From positions 1 through 60,317 of the forward strand of contig JAEUSP010000083.1 of assembly GCA_016788565.1 (NCBI GenBank): a DNA stretch of 60,317 nt, given 5' to 3'. The position numbers were made by a program, and so were the translations under genes. This DNA comes from Chlorobiota bacterium. GTDB lineage: Bacteria > Bacteroidota > Ignavibacteria > OLB7. Numbering within the stretch: position 1 is the first letter of the stretch; every line of letters begins with the position of its first letter. The notes under the pieces were generated by a model that saw only the letters and a program-made list of their open reading frames with translations, did no database searches and had not been told where the DNA came from. Positions 37,451 through 46,977 of this stretch are shown piece after piece.

Positions 37451-37580
37451 CTGGGGACGATAGCGGTTGGCGTTGGCCATGATACTCTATCTGCCGATTG
37501 GTTGTGCAAGATACTTCCGGGAAGTTGCTGGCATCGGTTTGCAGGAACAATACGAAAGAACGGCGAACCTATCATATTTC

Positions 37581-38951
37581 TTACTGCAATTGCAGTAGTT
37601 GGTGCGGGAAATCTGGGGGTAGCATGAAGTACACCAGCTTACCGATTTTTTGCTTTGTCAATAGCCCCTGGCCCACCAATTTCAGCAGATCGGTACGTGC
37701 GGTTAGGTAGGTGACACCATGGGCGCTCATGTGAGTGTGGATGGTGTAGTTTGCGTTTGGGTGAGTCATTGCGTGGGTCAGCAACGCAATCTGGCGTGGG
37801 TTCAGCAACCGTGCCACTTGGTTCATTTGCTGCAATGCTGCGGTTGCTTGCTGTGTGGCTTCGGATTGCTGCTTTAACCTTCTGTGCAAATCATGAATTG
37901 CCCGCTCAATCACGCCAAGCTGCGCCAGCACAAAGTAGGTGGTATCGTTGTTGTCGGTCTCGGTGTATAAAAAGGATTGGACGTAGCGCGCGGGCGCTTT
38001 GGTCAGAATGGCGGAGATGGTCAAATACTCACAGAGCCAATATCCACGATGCGCCATGGACCAGTAGAACAACGCCCGCGCTGTCCGCCCGTTGCCATCC
38101 ACAAACGGGTGGTCGTAGGCCAACCAAAAATGGAGTAGGATGGAGCGAACAACGGGATGGAAGTAGATTGCGTTTGGCGAAAGATCATCCCGCTGGTTTG
38201 CGAAGTTGCACAACTGCTTTACCCGTTCGTGTAGCTCGGAAGCATCAGGGGGAATATGGAGTTCTTCGTTATCACGCCTATCCACCACAGTTATCTGCTC
38301 ATCTGGCCGCCGAAAACGCCCCGCAGCGGAATGGTCATCAAGGGTGTCGTGGGTTAGTATCCGTTGCAGTTCCAGAATCATCGCGGGTGTCAACGCCTCA
38401 TGCTTTATCCGGCCGATGAACTGCATGGCGTTGTAGTTGTTCAGGATCATCTGCTCCGAGCGGTCACGGGGTTTGCGTTCGGTGGTAAGCATCTTCTTGG
38501 CCACGGCGTGTGTTGTGGCCGCCCCCTCAAGCCGGCTTGATTGAATCGCTTCCTCAATCAGCGACCGCTTGATGTGGCGTTCCCGCTCAGGTTGGCTCAG
38601 CAATGCTTTTGGGCTGTCAATCGCGCCGCTTGCTTGGCTATCAATAAACCGCAAGTAGTATAATCCCGGGTCGGTCATGGTGAAGGAAAACGGCTGGCCG
38701 TTGCCATCGCGTATCGGCAGCGTGCGGCTTAGCGACTGCCGCGCCATGCGGATACCAAGCCACCATTCTTCCACGGTAAAACCTTCTGGCGGCTCCACGT
38801 GCCGCAAGGTGTCCCAGTGGCGATATTGATGATCTGGCGCAGGGCCAAACTGCGCCATGGCAATCTGAAGAATCCGTTCTATCCCTTTGCTGCCCGTGCC
38901 TAACTTGCCGATAATATCTGCCGGGTTTGGCGGGGTTGCTGGTAGTTTCAT
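37581..38951 (-). CDS. Fic-domain AMP transferase with winged helix
   Basis: A 456-residue protein with an N-terminal helical domain, a Fic core and a C-terminal winged-helix segment (about 380-450; LNPRQIALLTHAMTH, TYLTARTDLLKLVGQGLL). The Fic active site HPFVDGNGR is near 281-289, complete with catalytic His. An inhibitory SxxxEG motif (SSRLEG) near 138-143 places it in the class with an N-terminal inhibitory helix. Such proteins usually AMPylate a partner protein; the target is unknown. The ATG at 38951 is preferred; a TTG seven codons earlier (38972) is possible. An iterated palindromic operator lies 35-80 bases upstream, so self-regulation by the winged helix is likely. Confidence 0.9.
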   Translation of the reverse strand: MKLPATPPNPADIIGKLGTGSKGIERILQIAMAQFGPAPDHQYRHWDTLRHVEPPEGFTVEEWWLGIRMARQSLSRTLPIRDGNGQPFSFTMTDPGLYYLRFIDSQASGAIDSPKALLSQPERERHIKRSLIEEAIQSSRLEGAATTHAVAKKMLTTERKPRDRSEQMILNNYNAMQFIGRIKHEALTPAMILELQRILTHDTLDDHSAAGRFRRPDEQITVVDRRDNEELHIPPDASELHERVKQLCNFANQRDDLSPNAIYFHPVVRSILLHFWLAYDHPFVDGNGRTARALFYWSMAHRGYWLCEYLTISAILTKAPARYVQSFLYTETDNNDTTYFVLAQLGVIERAIHDLHRRLKQQSEATQQATAALQQMNQVARLLNPRQIALLTHAMTHPNANYTIHTHMSAHGVTYLTARTDLLKLVGQGLLTKQKIGKLVYFMLPPDFPHQLLQLQ

Positions 38952-38985
38952 AACAGGCGGTTGGTTGTTCAACGGCCACCAACAT

Positions 38986-39030
38986 AACGTTTATAATTTA
39001 TAATCATGTTATAAACGTTTTATAAACGTC
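38986..39030 (-). promoter_or_regulatory. Iterated operator upstream of the Fic gene
   Basis: AACGTTTATAA at 38986-38996 is mirrored perfectly by TTATAAACGTT at 39009-39019. It is followed by a second copy TTATAAACGTC at 39020-39030 and a weaker TATCAACGTC at 39031-39040. The AT-rich DNA also suits a promoter. The pattern suggests cooperative binding of a winged-helix dimer. Confidence 0.65.
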
Positions 39031-39135
39031 TATCAACGTCCACCGGCTTGGTGTAGATTGCTTCCCCGCCTTGCCTGGCAAGGGCTGTGGCAACCGAACA
39101 AGCAACGCAACAATGGCAAACGCACCAGCAATGAA

Positions 39136-39432
39136 ATGACCGAAGAACTCTCCACACCTGCACCACCCACGGCCTGCCGCGTTGGCTGCGGTGCCTGCTG
39201 CATTGCCCCTTCCATCACCTCACCGATTCCAGGAATGCCCAATGGAAAGCCCGCCGGGGTTCGGTGCATCCAGCTAACCGCCGACAACCGCTGCACTCTG
39301 TTCGGCCTGCCGGAACGCCCTGCGGTTTGCTTGGGGCTGATGCCATCGCCGGAAATGTGCGGCAGCAGTGACCAGGAAGCCTTCCGCTACCTGGCCCAAC
39401 TGGAAGTTCTCACGCAGCCGCGCCGCAAATAA
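39136..39432 (+). CDS. YkgJ-family cysteine-cluster protein
   Basis: A 98-residue protein with the cysteine pattern CRVGCGACC ... RCIQL ... RCTLFG ... RPAVC, as in the YkgJ (zinc- or iron-sulfur-binding) family. Function unknown for the family beyond metal binding. I chose the ATG at 39136 ([11 protein letters not shown]); a longer in-frame start at 39058 adds a basic stretch that overlaps the Fic regulatory region. It lies 87 bases before ppgK in the same direction. Confidence 0.85.
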   Translation: MTEELSTPAPPTACRVGCGACCIAPSITSPIPGMPNGKPAGVRCIQLTADNRCTLFGLPERPAVCLGLMPSPEMCGSSDQEAFRYLAQLEVLTQPRRK

Positions 39433-39519
39433 TCCCCGGCAGTAATTGGCCATTTCACGGTTAGATTGTTTCTTTGCCACAGCAGCTATTCTTGCATCAC
39501 TGATGAATCGGGCAAAACC

Positions 39520-40221
39520 ATGAACATCCTATCCATTGATATTGGCGGAAGCGGAGTGAAAGGGGCGGTGCTGGGGGAAGACGGAGCAATGCTTACCGAG
39601 CGGGTTCGAATCGAAACGCCACAGCCCTGCACCCCCGACGCATTGCTGGAAACCATCACCCAACTCGTACAACCGCTGCCCCCCTTTACTCACATTGCCG
39701 TTGGTTATCCCGGGGTGGTGCGGGGCGGGGTGATCCGCACCGCCGCCAATTTGGATGAGTCGCTGATTGGGTTCAATCTGGTCACGGGGCTTCAGATATT
39801 GCTGGGGCAACCAACACGTGCCGCCAACGATGCCGATATGCAAGGGCTGGCCGCCATTGAAGGGAAGGGAGTGGAGATGGTGGTCACGCTGGGAACGGGG
39901 TTCGGAACATCGTTGTTTGAAAATGGCCGGCTGGGGCCGCATCTGGAGCTTGCCCACCACCCATTCCGAAAAGGGGAGAGCTACGAGCAACAGCTTGGAA
40001 ACCCCGCGCGGAAAGAATCCGGCAACGGCAAATGGAACCGCCGGCTGGAACAGGCCATTGCCACACTGCGAACCCTAACCCATTTCGACCACCTCTATCT
40101 TGGCGGCGGCAATGCCAAAAAAGTGACGCTGGAGCTTCCCCCCGATGTCTCCATCATCTCCAACGTAGAAGGCATTCGCGGCGGATACTGGTTGTGGAAT
40201 CAGCGGAGCCAGGAAGAGTAG
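39520..40221 (+). CDS. ppgK: Polyphosphate glucokinase
   Basis: A 233-residue ROK-type sugar kinase that phosphorylates glucose with polyphosphate or ATP. It matches Mycobacterium PPGK: nucleotide loop DIGGSGVKGAVL, TPQPCTPDALLETI, GYPGVVRGGVIRTAANLDES, ANDADMQGLA (catalytic Asp) and TLGTGFGTSLFENGRLGP. The ROK zinc motif CxCGxxGC is absent, as in PPGK. The usual glucose-contact GH is AHH here (ELAHHPF). The ATG at 39520 sits directly before MNILSIDIGG. The gene is not preceded by a clear Shine-Dalgarno. Confidence 0.85.
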   Translation: MNILSIDIGGSGVKGAVLGEDGAMLTERVRIETPQPCTPDALLETITQLVQPLPPFTHIAVGYPGVVRGGVIRTAANLDESLIGFNLVTGLQILLGQPTRAANDADMQGLAAIEGKGVEMVVTLGTGFGTSLFENGRLGPHLELAHHPFRKGESYEQQLGNPARKESGNGKWNRRLEQAIATLRTLTHFDHLYLGGGNAKKVTLELPPDVSIISNVEGIRGGYWLWNQRSQEE

Positions 40222-40246
40222 AAGAAGCCGCTGTCGGCTCTTCTTG
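40220..40246 (+). terminator. Weak hairpin after ppgK
   Basis: AGAAGAAGCCG can pair with CGGCTCTTCTT with one bulge, starting at the ppgK stop codon. There is no T-run directly after it, so its function is doubtful. Confidence 0.3.
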
Positions 40247-40335
40247 CCACACCAGATTTTCGTATTATCGCCCTGCATTTTCTGCTGAAGGTCCCTCAAC
40301 ACACGTTCCTCCAGTTCCCGAATCAACGATTCATC

Positions 40336-42075
40336 ATGGCTACCGCAAACCTATCCTTGCGATTCTCGGTTATCCTTCCCTTGCTGGCAGTGTGGCTTGC
40401 GTTTGCGATGCCCGCGCTGGCGCAAAGCTCAACAGGGATTCCACGCATTGATTACTCCCTTTCCAACGAGTTCCGCTACGGCATTGGGGAACGGTACGAA
40501 GGGGAAAACCCATTCCGCAAGGAGTATCTGGAAAACCTTTTCAACACCCGGTTGTTTGTGGGGGATTTCACGCTTGGATTTCGGGCGCAAATTGACAAAC
40601 CACGCGAGTACGGGCGCGACACCGTCGGCATTAAAGAATACTACGTTGAGTTCCGCCGCGACGGCCTTAGCGCACGTGCCGGCAACTTCTACAACCTGAT
40701 TGGGCGCGGGTTGGTGATGAACTCCTTCGAGAGCCGCCCCATCGGGTTCGATGCCCCAACGCTGGGTGCAAAGTTGGGCTACGAGGATCAGGACCTATCC
40801 GCCCAAGTTTTTGGTGGCATGATGGATTTTGCCGACATCCTAAGCAACACCCGTGTTGAGCAATACTTGCTGCGGGGTGCTTCCGGCGAGATTCGCCCCA
40901 CAACCGGAGTTGGGGTTGGCACAACCTACCTTGCCGTCAGCGGGCAGCGCACACCAAACGGTTTCCGCAGGTCGTTCGATTCCTACCTGCGCGAAGTTTT
41001 TACCCGCCTGAACTACAACCAATTCAGCGCCTATCTGAACTATGCCGACAAACGGAACCAGATCAGCGACTTTGTGCGGCAAACTGGTGACTCGAACGAA
41101 CGGGGGAATGGGTGGTACGGGATGCTGGGTTATGTGGGGGAGATGGTGAGCGTGACAGCACAGTACAAAAGCTATCAATTCGATTTGGTGAAGCCAAGTT
41201 TCCAAAGCACCAGCGACCGCCAGTCGCGCGCGTTGCCGTTCCAGAACGCGCCAACGTTGGTGCCGGAGTACAGCAAAGCACTGCTGGACAGGAACCCACA
41301 CCCTGTTGATTTCAGCGATGAAGTCGGCTTCATGGTGGACATTATGGCAACACCGATGGAGGAACTTACCGTGACGATTCAGGGGGCCGGTGCCAGCCGC
41401 CACAACGCCTGGCAGACGATGTTCATCCCAAAAGACACAACCCCCAACTCCAAGGACCGCACCGAATATCTGCGATTGAACGAATCTCCCCTGAAGTTCC
41501 CTTCCCTGAGCGACATCACCTACTCACCCTACTGGGAACTATCCGCCCATGCCGAGTACGATGCCACCGAGGACCTGACGCTTGGCATGGCACTGCAACG
41601 CCGCGACAACCGCACCTACCGCGAAGGGGACGGCAAGCTGATTGCGCCACACTCCGAAGACTACACCGCATCAACGGTGATGCTGGAGTCGGAATATGCG
41701 TTTACCCAGCGCGACAACTTGCACGCAATTTTCGAGGTTCAGGATGTGTTCGATAGCAAGAAGAAAACCACAGCAAACGACAGCTTAGGGATTAAAGCCA
41801 GCGATGGAACCTTTAACAACGTTGCCCTGACGGTGGAATACACCCGCTCCCCCAAATGGTCCGTTGCCGGGCGGTTTGAATACACCACCACCGAAAGCGA
41901 ACAAGGGGGCCAGCAACTGTGGGGAACCCTGAGCGGAACCTACCGCATTGGCGATGCCCACACGCTAAGCCTGGAGTACGGCTCCACCCGTGCCGGGATT
42001 GTCTGCACCGGCGGCGTTTGCCGGCTGGTGAACTCCTTCACAGGGTTCAGGCTTGGGGTGGTGAGTAAACTCTGA
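40336..42075 (+). CDS. Outer-membrane beta-barrel protein (DUF6029-like)
   Basis: A 579-residue protein with a signal peptide (LPLLAVWLAFAMPALAQ) and a large body of alternating amphipathic strands with Tyr/Phe at strand ends, ending in FRLGVVSKL. Segments such as ARAGNFYNLIGRGLVMNSFE and YYVEFRRDGL are reminiscent of the Bacteroidota DUF6029 barrels. It is probably an outer-membrane protein of unknown cargo. It leads a set of three rightward barrel-like genes with gaps of 99 and 88 bases. Confidence 0.75.
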   Translation: MATANLSLRFSVILPLLAVWLAFAMPALAQSSTGIPRIDYSLSNEFRYGIGERYEGENPFRKEYLENLFNTRLFVGDFTLGFRAQIDKPREYGRDTVGIKEYYVEFRRDGLSARAGNFYNLIGRGLVMNSFESRPIGFDAPTLGAKLGYEDQDLSAQVFGGMMDFADILSNTRVEQYLLRGASGEIRPTTGVGVGTTYLAVSGQRTPNGFRRSFDSYLREVFTRLNYNQFSAYLNYADKRNQISDFVRQTGDSNERGNGWYGMLGYVGEMVSVTAQYKSYQFDLVKPSFQSTSDRQSRALPFQNAPTLVPEYSKALLDRNPHPVDFSDEVGFMVDIMATPMEELTVTIQGAGASRHNAWQTMFIPKDTTPNSKDRTEYLRLNESPLKFPSLSDITYSPYWELSAHAEYDATEDLTLGMALQRRDNRTYREGDGKLIAPHSEDYTASTVMLESEYAFTQRDNLHAIFEVQDVFDSKKKTTANDSLGIKASDGTFNNVALTVEYTRSPKWSVAGRFEYTTTESEQGGQQLWGTLSGTYRIGDAHTLSLEYGSTRAGIVCTGGVCRLVNSFTGFRLGVVSKL

Positions 42076-42174
42076 CCGGGCGCACGGGGGGGGAAGGATG
42101 AAGGGAAAAGTCACGGCAGCAACATCAAGCATAACCGTTCAACAGAATACACAGAACGCTCCACACAAGTATCC

Positions 42175-42924
42175 ATGAAACACAAACAACTACTACTTCT
42201 TGCGGCCCTTCTGATTGCTGGGCTTAGCAGCACCGCGCAACTTCACGCCCAAACCGATTACTCCTACCGTGGCGCGCTTAGCCGCTTGGGGATTGGGCTT
42301 GGCGCAAGCATGGGATTCGCCGTGCCAGTTGGCGACCTGAACGACACCTTGATGCAAGGCACCCCGGGCCGCAAAATTGACGAAGCCGCTCCGGGCATCG
42401 CCTTCCGGTTTGGGCTGAACGCCTCCTACCCTTTCACACGCACCGTGCGCGGAACCATTGCCACAGGGCTTGACATCCGCAACGTCGGCAAAAAGCTGCG
42501 CGAAGAGGATGGAACCGGAACCGAGCTTGACTCGCGCGGCTACAACCTCCAATACTTCTACATCGAGCCTGGGGTTAGCATCAGCGCGTTCCGGTTGGCA
42601 CTGAACATTGGAATGCCGATGAGCGGCTCGCAACCCGTTCCGCCACCATTGGGGAAAGCTGGCGAATCCATGGACATCGTCAGCGATAACTTGGAGATGA
42701 TGCTGGAGCCACGGATTGGAGCAACCCTGGTGCTGGTTGATGAAGAGGAAGGGTGGATGGGATTAACCATTGATCTTGGCTTCCCGCTGAACAAAATTTT
42801 CAAGGAAACAACGCCAAGCGTTCCCGGTGCCTACGTTGCCGGCGACATCCCTGCAACCCGGATTTTGAACGGCCATTTGGGGCTGACCTATCAGTTCGGG
42901 ATTCCCGGAACTGGAGGGCAATAA
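42175..42924 (+). CDS. Outer-membrane beta-barrel protein, PorT-like fold
   Basis: A 249-residue protein with a cleavable signal (QLLLLAALLIAGLSSTAQLHAQ) and an eight-stranded-barrel-like pattern (LGIGLGASMGFAVPVGDL, FRFGLNASYPFTR, YFYIEPGVSISAFRLALNIG, LTYQFGI). Small barrels with this layout are common in the Bacteroidota; no exact family is recognised. It is the second of three clustered barrel genes. Confidence 0.7.
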   Translation: MKHKQLLLLAALLIAGLSSTAQLHAQTDYSYRGALSRLGIGLGASMGFAVPVGDLNDTLMQGTPGRKIDEAAPGIAFRFGLNASYPFTRTVRGTIATGLDIRNVGKKLREEDGTGTELDSRGYNLQYFYIEPGVSISAFRLALNIGMPMSGSQPVPPPLGKAGESMDIVSDNLEMMLEPRIGATLVLVDEEEGWMGLTIDLGFPLNKIFKETTPSVPGAYVAGDIPATRILNGHLGLTYQFGIPGTGGQ

Positions 42925-43012
42925 CCAGCCAGGAAGCAATGCCCGCGCACACGCACGGCAACCGAAACAATCACCGAACTGACAGCACGACACAATCACA
43001 GGAATTTCTCCC

Positions 43013-43825
43013 ATGCGTTTCCCGATTGCACGCATCGTAACCCCGTTGCTACTGGCACTGATCACCTGCGTTGCGGCTGTGGCCCAGGACACCACGGACT
43101 TGTTCAACTTCGACGACATCCCCATTGACGACGAAGGCCGCCTGCCGTACGTCGGCATTGGCGGGGGGTACTTGGGGATGATGCAGTTTATGAACTTCGA
43201 CCAACTGAACGCCCTAAGCAGCACCCTGCGGACCGGAACGTTTGATGGCCAGATGCTGCTGCATGGCGGTGGCGGAATTGCCTCCGTGATAATCATCCCC
43301 AACCTGCGGCTTGGTGCGTTTGGGCTTGGTGGATCGGTTGAACGAACCAACACCGAACCGATCGTTATCAACAGCGAAAACTACAACCGCACACTCCGGT
43401 TCGATGTTGGGATCACCGCCGCACAAATTGACTACGCCATTCCCCTCTCAAAAAGCCTCACCCTCTTCCCTGGGGTGATGCTTGGCGCCGGCAGCCATGC
43501 GATTGAGCTAACGCAGCACCGCGCTGGCGGCAGCCTGTTGTTCCCCGAAGTTCTTAGCGATACCATTTTCAGCGGATCAACCGCGCCCGGTGCTTTTAAT
43601 CGCTCGGCGCGCATCTCCACCGGGGGAATCTACTACCAGCCAATGGTGAACATCGAGTACGTGACCATCTCCATCCTGATGCTCCGGCTGGGCGTTGGCT
43701 ACAGCGGCTTTGCCATGGGGGATTGGACCAACGCAGCCGGGGTTGCTGTTAGCAACGCCCCCGACATTAAAGCCGATGGGCTAACCGCACAGTTAGGAAT
43801 TTCTGTTGGACTGTTCCAGCATTAA
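43013..43825 (+). CDS. Hypothetical outer-membrane protein
   Basis: A 270-residue protein with a signal peptide (ARIVTPLLLALITCVAAVAQ) and a Gly-rich beta pattern (YVGIGGGYLGMMQFMNFD, VMLGAGSHAIEL, LGVGYSGFAMGDW), ending in LGISVGLFQH. It shares the overall style of the two upstream barrel proteins but is not an obvious copy of either. Family unknown. A bidirectional terminator follows. Confidence 0.7.
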   Translation: MRFPIARIVTPLLLALITCVAAVAQDTTDLFNFDDIPIDDEGRLPYVGIGGGYLGMMQFMNFDQLNALSSTLRTGTFDGQMLLHGGGGIASVIIIPNLRLGAFGLGGSVERTNTEPIVINSENYNRTLRFDVGITAAQIDYAIPLSKSLTLFPGVMLGAGSHAIELTQHRAGGSLLFPEVLSDTIFSGSTAPGAFNRSARISTGGIYYQPMVNIEYVTISILMLRLGVGYSGFAMGDWTNAAGVAVSNAPDIKADGLTAQLGISVGLFQH

Positions 43826-43857
43826 CACCACCCCGCGCCGCAGGCCGCAAAAAAGAA

Positions 43858-43887
43858 GGGAGCCATACTCACCTCAGTATGGCTCCC
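43858..43887. terminator. Bidirectional terminator between barrel cluster and argS
   Basis: Perfect 12-base arms GGGAGCCATACT/AGTATGGCTCCC enclose a six-base loop. Leftward it is followed by TTCTTTTTT, a good argS terminator. Rightward, a T8 run appears about 16 bases later. Confidence 0.85.
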
Positions 43888-43919
43888 TTGCCGTTTCATG
43901 CCGTTTTTTTTGAGCTTCT

Positions 43920-45683
43920 CTACATCCGTTCCGGAACCTCCATTCCCAGCAATTCCAACGTTGTGGTAAGCTGATCCAAGCAGAGTTTCACCAGCGCCAA
44001 CCACGATCCCCGCAACGCCACGTTTTCCTCGCGCAAGATGTGGCAGCGGTCGTAAAACCGGCTGAAGGCTTGGGCAAGATTGTAGGCGTACTCGCACAAA
44101 TAGTTCGGGGCGCGGCGGTCGGCGGCGTACTCCACTTCGTCGGGAAGCCGCGTTAGCAGCAGCGCAAGCTCGCGCTCGGCATCGGTGGGAGGAAGAATTT
44201 CTCCCGGAGCAAAGCCCTGGTCGGCAGCTTTCCGCAAAATGGATTTCATCCGCACCGCAGCGTACAGCAGGTACGCCCCGGTCTTCCCCTCGAACCGCAC
44301 AAACTTTTCGGGATCGAACACATAATCGCTGGTGCGGTGGTTGCTTAGGTCGGCATACTTCAGCGAACCAACCCCAACCATCCGAACAATCTCCTCACGC
44401 TCCTGGTCGGGATATTCTGCACCAATCTTCGCTTCCTCCATTTTTTGGATTGCCTCGGTTTGGATAAGCTCCACCAAATCATGCAGCTTCATCGTTCCGC
44501 CGGCGCGGGTCTTGAACGGGCGGCCATCGGTTCCGTTCATGGTGCCGAATGTAAGGTGTTCCAACTTGGCGTGCCCAGCAATTCCGGTGCGGCGTGCGGC
44601 GCGGAACACTTGCTCGAAATGAAGCGATTGCCGGGCATCCACCACGTACAAAATCCGGTCGGCATAAAGCTCTTCCACACGCAGTTGGATGGTGGCAAGG
44701 TCGGTGGTTCCGTACATCGCCCCGCCGTCGGATTTCACCAGAATCAACGGTGGGATTTCCCGCTCATCTTCGCTTGCTGGTGGAAGCTGAATCACCTCGG
44801 CTCCCTCGCTCAATTCGGCAAACCCAGCCGCGCGCAGTTGCTGAACCATGGTGGGGATTTGGGGTTGCGCGTCGCTTTCCCCCAACCACAAATCGAACGT
44901 CACCCCCAGGCTGCCGTAGTCGCGCCGAAGCACCGCAATGGAGACCCCCACAAAATGCAGCCACAACGCCAGATACCCAGGCCGCCCGGCCTGAAGTTCG
45001 GCGGTGGCTTGGCGCGATTGCTCCATTGCTTCCGTGTCCGACTTTGCCCGCGCCGATGCCGCCGGATAAAGTTGCTCAAGGTCCTCAATCGTGACCGGGG
45101 ATTCTTCAGGATATGGCCCGCTGAACTCTGGATTGAAATAGGGGAGGTCGGGCTGGTGGCGGCGAAGCTCCGTAATCAGCATCCCCATCTGAAGCCCCCA
45201 ATCGCCAAGGTGAACATCGCCAAGAACGTTGTGCCCCGTGAACCGCAAAATCCGCTTGATGCTTTCGCCAATAATCGCCGAACGCAAGTGGCCGATGTGC
45301 ATTGACTTGGCAACGTTCGCGCCGCCGTAATCCACCACAATGGCTTCCGGGTGCGGGGTGGCTTCGCAGCCAAGCCGTGCGTCGGCAGCCGCCGCACGCA
45401 GCCGCTTGGCGACGAACTGGTCGGTAAGGGTAATGTTGATAAAACCGGGGCCGGCCAACGATAGGTCGGCAAAAATTTCACGCGGGGAAACGTTGGCCAA
45501 AACGGACTCGGCAACCGCACGTGGGTTTTGCCGTGCGGCCTTTGCTGCGGCCAACGCGCCGTTGCATTGGAACTGGCCAAGATCGGCCCGCGCCGAGATG
45601 ACTACGTCGCCGTAACTGCTATCCATCCCAGCTTGCTGGAAGGCATTGCCAAAAATCTCCGAAAGGTATCTGAGCAGCGATTG
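43920..45683 (-). CDS. argS: Arginyl-tRNA synthetase
   Basis: A 587-residue class I synthetase that charges tRNA-Arg. The HIGH motif is in AKSMHIGHLRSAI near 130-142, HLGDWGLQMGMLITEL follows, and the usual KMSK region is the ArgS-type variant GRPFKTRAGGTMKL. The C-terminal DALR anticodon-binding domain ends in LELLGMEVPERM. I start at the GTG at 45683, preceded by GTGGGAGAG, which gives an N-terminus aligning with E. coli ArgS (MNIQALLSEK). A TTG at 45731 would extend it by 16 residues without family support. Confidence 0.93.
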   Translation of the reverse strand, partial: QSLLRYLSEIFGNAFQQAGMDSSYGDVVISARADLGQFQCNGALAAAKAARQNPRAVAESVLANVSPREIFADLSLAGPGFINITLTDQFVAKRLRAAAADARLGCEATPHPEAIVVDYGGANVAKSMHIGHLRSAIIGESIKRILRFTGHNVLGDVHLGDWGLQMGMLITELRRHQPDLPYFNPEFSGPYPEESPVTIEDLEQLYPAASARAKSDTEAMEQSRQATAELQAGRPGYLALWLHFVGVSIAVLRRDYGSLGVTFDLWLGESDAQPQIPTMVQQLRAAGFAELSEGAEVIQLPPASEDEREIPPLILVKSDGGAMYGTTDLATIQLRVEELYADRILYVVDARQSLHFEQVFRAARRTGIAGHAKLEHLTFGTMNGTDGRPFKTRAGGTMKLHDLVELIQTEAIQKMEEAKIGAEYPDQEREEIVRMVGVGSLKYADLSNHRTSDYVFDPEKFVRFEGKTGAYLLYAAVRMKSILRKAADQGFAPGEILPPTDAERELALLLTRLPDEVEYAADRRAPNYLCEYAYNLAQAFSRFYDRCHILREENVALRGSWLALVKLCLDQLTTTLELLGMEVPERM

Positions 45684-45731
45684 CACGTGTTGCGCTCTCC
45701 CACTGAATAATTGTGAACGTTTGATGAACAA

Positions 45732-45914
45732 GGCGAATATACACCACCGCGCCAGTGGCGATTGGTGAGCGGTTGTTGAAAACCAGGGCCGGGGGAAATC
45801 GGCTGAAGCGGTTGCCCGGAATATCCCCTTTCCAGATTCCTGATTCGCGACGTATCTTGCCCCCGTATTTCACGGAATACTTCAACACTTTCCCTCGGCC
45901 AATAACACACACAC
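45732..45914. promoter_or_regulatory. Divergent promoter region
   Basis: The gap between argS (leftward) and a T9SS cargo gene (rightward) must hold both promoters. I see no strong palindrome or riboswitch. Confidence 0.35.
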
Positions 45915-46871
45915 ATGAGACTTTTTCTGCTTCGCATTGCACTGACCGCAAGCACGTTGCTGCTGCTGATTCTTGCAGGAACCGAACGCGCCGCCGCGCA
46001 AGCCTACCCGATGAAAGAAGGCCTCCCTGCGGCCACAAAAAAAGCCCAAGACACCCTGGCAAAAGATGCCATTCTGGTTGGGGTTGGAACAGTGGGCAAC
46101 TTGGATTTTTCAGGGATTAACCTCACGTTCGATCTTTCCAGCGGGAACGCTACGGCATGGGTCTATCTGTTCTACTCACCCTCGCTGCAAAAAAGTTTGC
46201 CGATAGCGGTGATTAAGCTCTTGATTATCTACCAAGCGGTTGGCATTGGCGAAATCCCGCTTCCCATTCCCGATGGGCTTACTGACACTCTAGACTTGGA
46301 TGGCCAAACTTCCAACAGCAACCAGATGGTGAAACGGCTGGAGACCGACACCGCCTACCAACGATTCCGCACTGAGCTTCCCGGGGCAAAACCAAATTTC
46401 CTGAGCTTGGCCGAGCTTGGCGATTTCTCGCAGCTTCCGGGTGACTTCCCGCTGAACCAGCCGATCTGGAGCATCTTCTTCACCGGCGAACAAGATTCCA
46501 CAATGAGTTGTTTTGTGGGGGCCAACAGCGGCAACGTTTTTTGCCGCCGTGTTAGCCTTCCAACCAGCGCGGTGCCGGGTTCCAGCATTCCCGGAAGCGA
46601 CATGAGCCTATCGGTGGTGCCAAACCCTGCGAACAGTTCGCTCAGCGTTGGCGTTCGGATTCCCGATGGGAAAATGCTTCCGGCAGATGCGCGCATGGGG
46701 CTGTACAATCTGCGCGGCGAACAGGTGCTGGACCTAAGCTCCACACTTGCCGGAAACAACGGGCTGCCGCTCACCTTCTCAACCGACGCGCTCCCTTCCG
46801 GCAACTACTACATCCGCCTGCATGGCCAGGGAATCCAGCCGATGACGATTCCGGTGGCGGTGGAGCATTGA
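45915..46871 (+). CDS. Secreted protein with T9SS sorting domain
   Basis: A 318-residue protein with a signal peptide (RLFLLRIALTASTLLLLILA) and a central region of about 190 residues of unknown fold with two cysteines (MSCFVG, VFCRRV) that could form a disulfide. The C-terminal T9SS-type sorting domain begins MSLSVVPNPANSSLSV near 230, with the later strands SGNYYIRL and MTIPVAV. It should be exported and processed at the C-terminus. Function unknown. Confidence 0.82.
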   Translation: MRLFLLRIALTASTLLLLILAGTERAAAQAYPMKEGLPAATKKAQDTLAKDAILVGVGTVGNLDFSGINLTFDLSSGNATAWVYLFYSPSLQKSLPIAVIKLLIIYQAVGIGEIPLPIPDGLTDTLDLDGQTSNSNQMVKRLETDTAYQRFRTELPGAKPNFLSLAELGDFSQLPGDFPLNQPIWSIFFTGEQDSTMSCFVGANSGNVFCRRVSLPTSAVPGSSIPGSDMSLSVVPNPANSSLSVGVRIPDGKMLPADARMGLYNLRGEQVLDLSSTLAGNNGLPLTFSTDALPSGNYYIRLHGQGIQPMTIPVAVEH

Positions 46872-46939
46872 TGCTGATCGGGTGCGGATTGCCCCGCACC
46901 GCGGTGCGCCATTTGCCTGCCATTGTTCCGTAACCACAC

Positions 46940-46977
46940 CAACGCTGCCGGGGTCACACGTACCTGCGGCAGCGTTG
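46940..46977 (+). terminator. Hairpin between the two T9SS cargo genes
   Basis: Perfect 11-base arms CAACGCTGCCG/CGGCAGCGTTG enclose a 16-base loop, followed only by CGTTTACG. It is a probable but weak terminator of the 318-residue protein gene. Confidence 0.5.

Noticed and set aside
36302-37480. Longer start for the leucine-dehydrogenase-like protein
   Set aside because: The extra 38 residues are translated heptad repeats. The ATG at 37366 puts Lys68 and Lys80 at the family positions.
39520-40221. ATP-specific ROK glucokinase or ROK regulator
   Set aside because: Motifs TPQPCTPDALLETI and GVIRTAANLDES match polyphosphate glucokinase. There is no helix-turn-helix and no CxCGxxGC motif.
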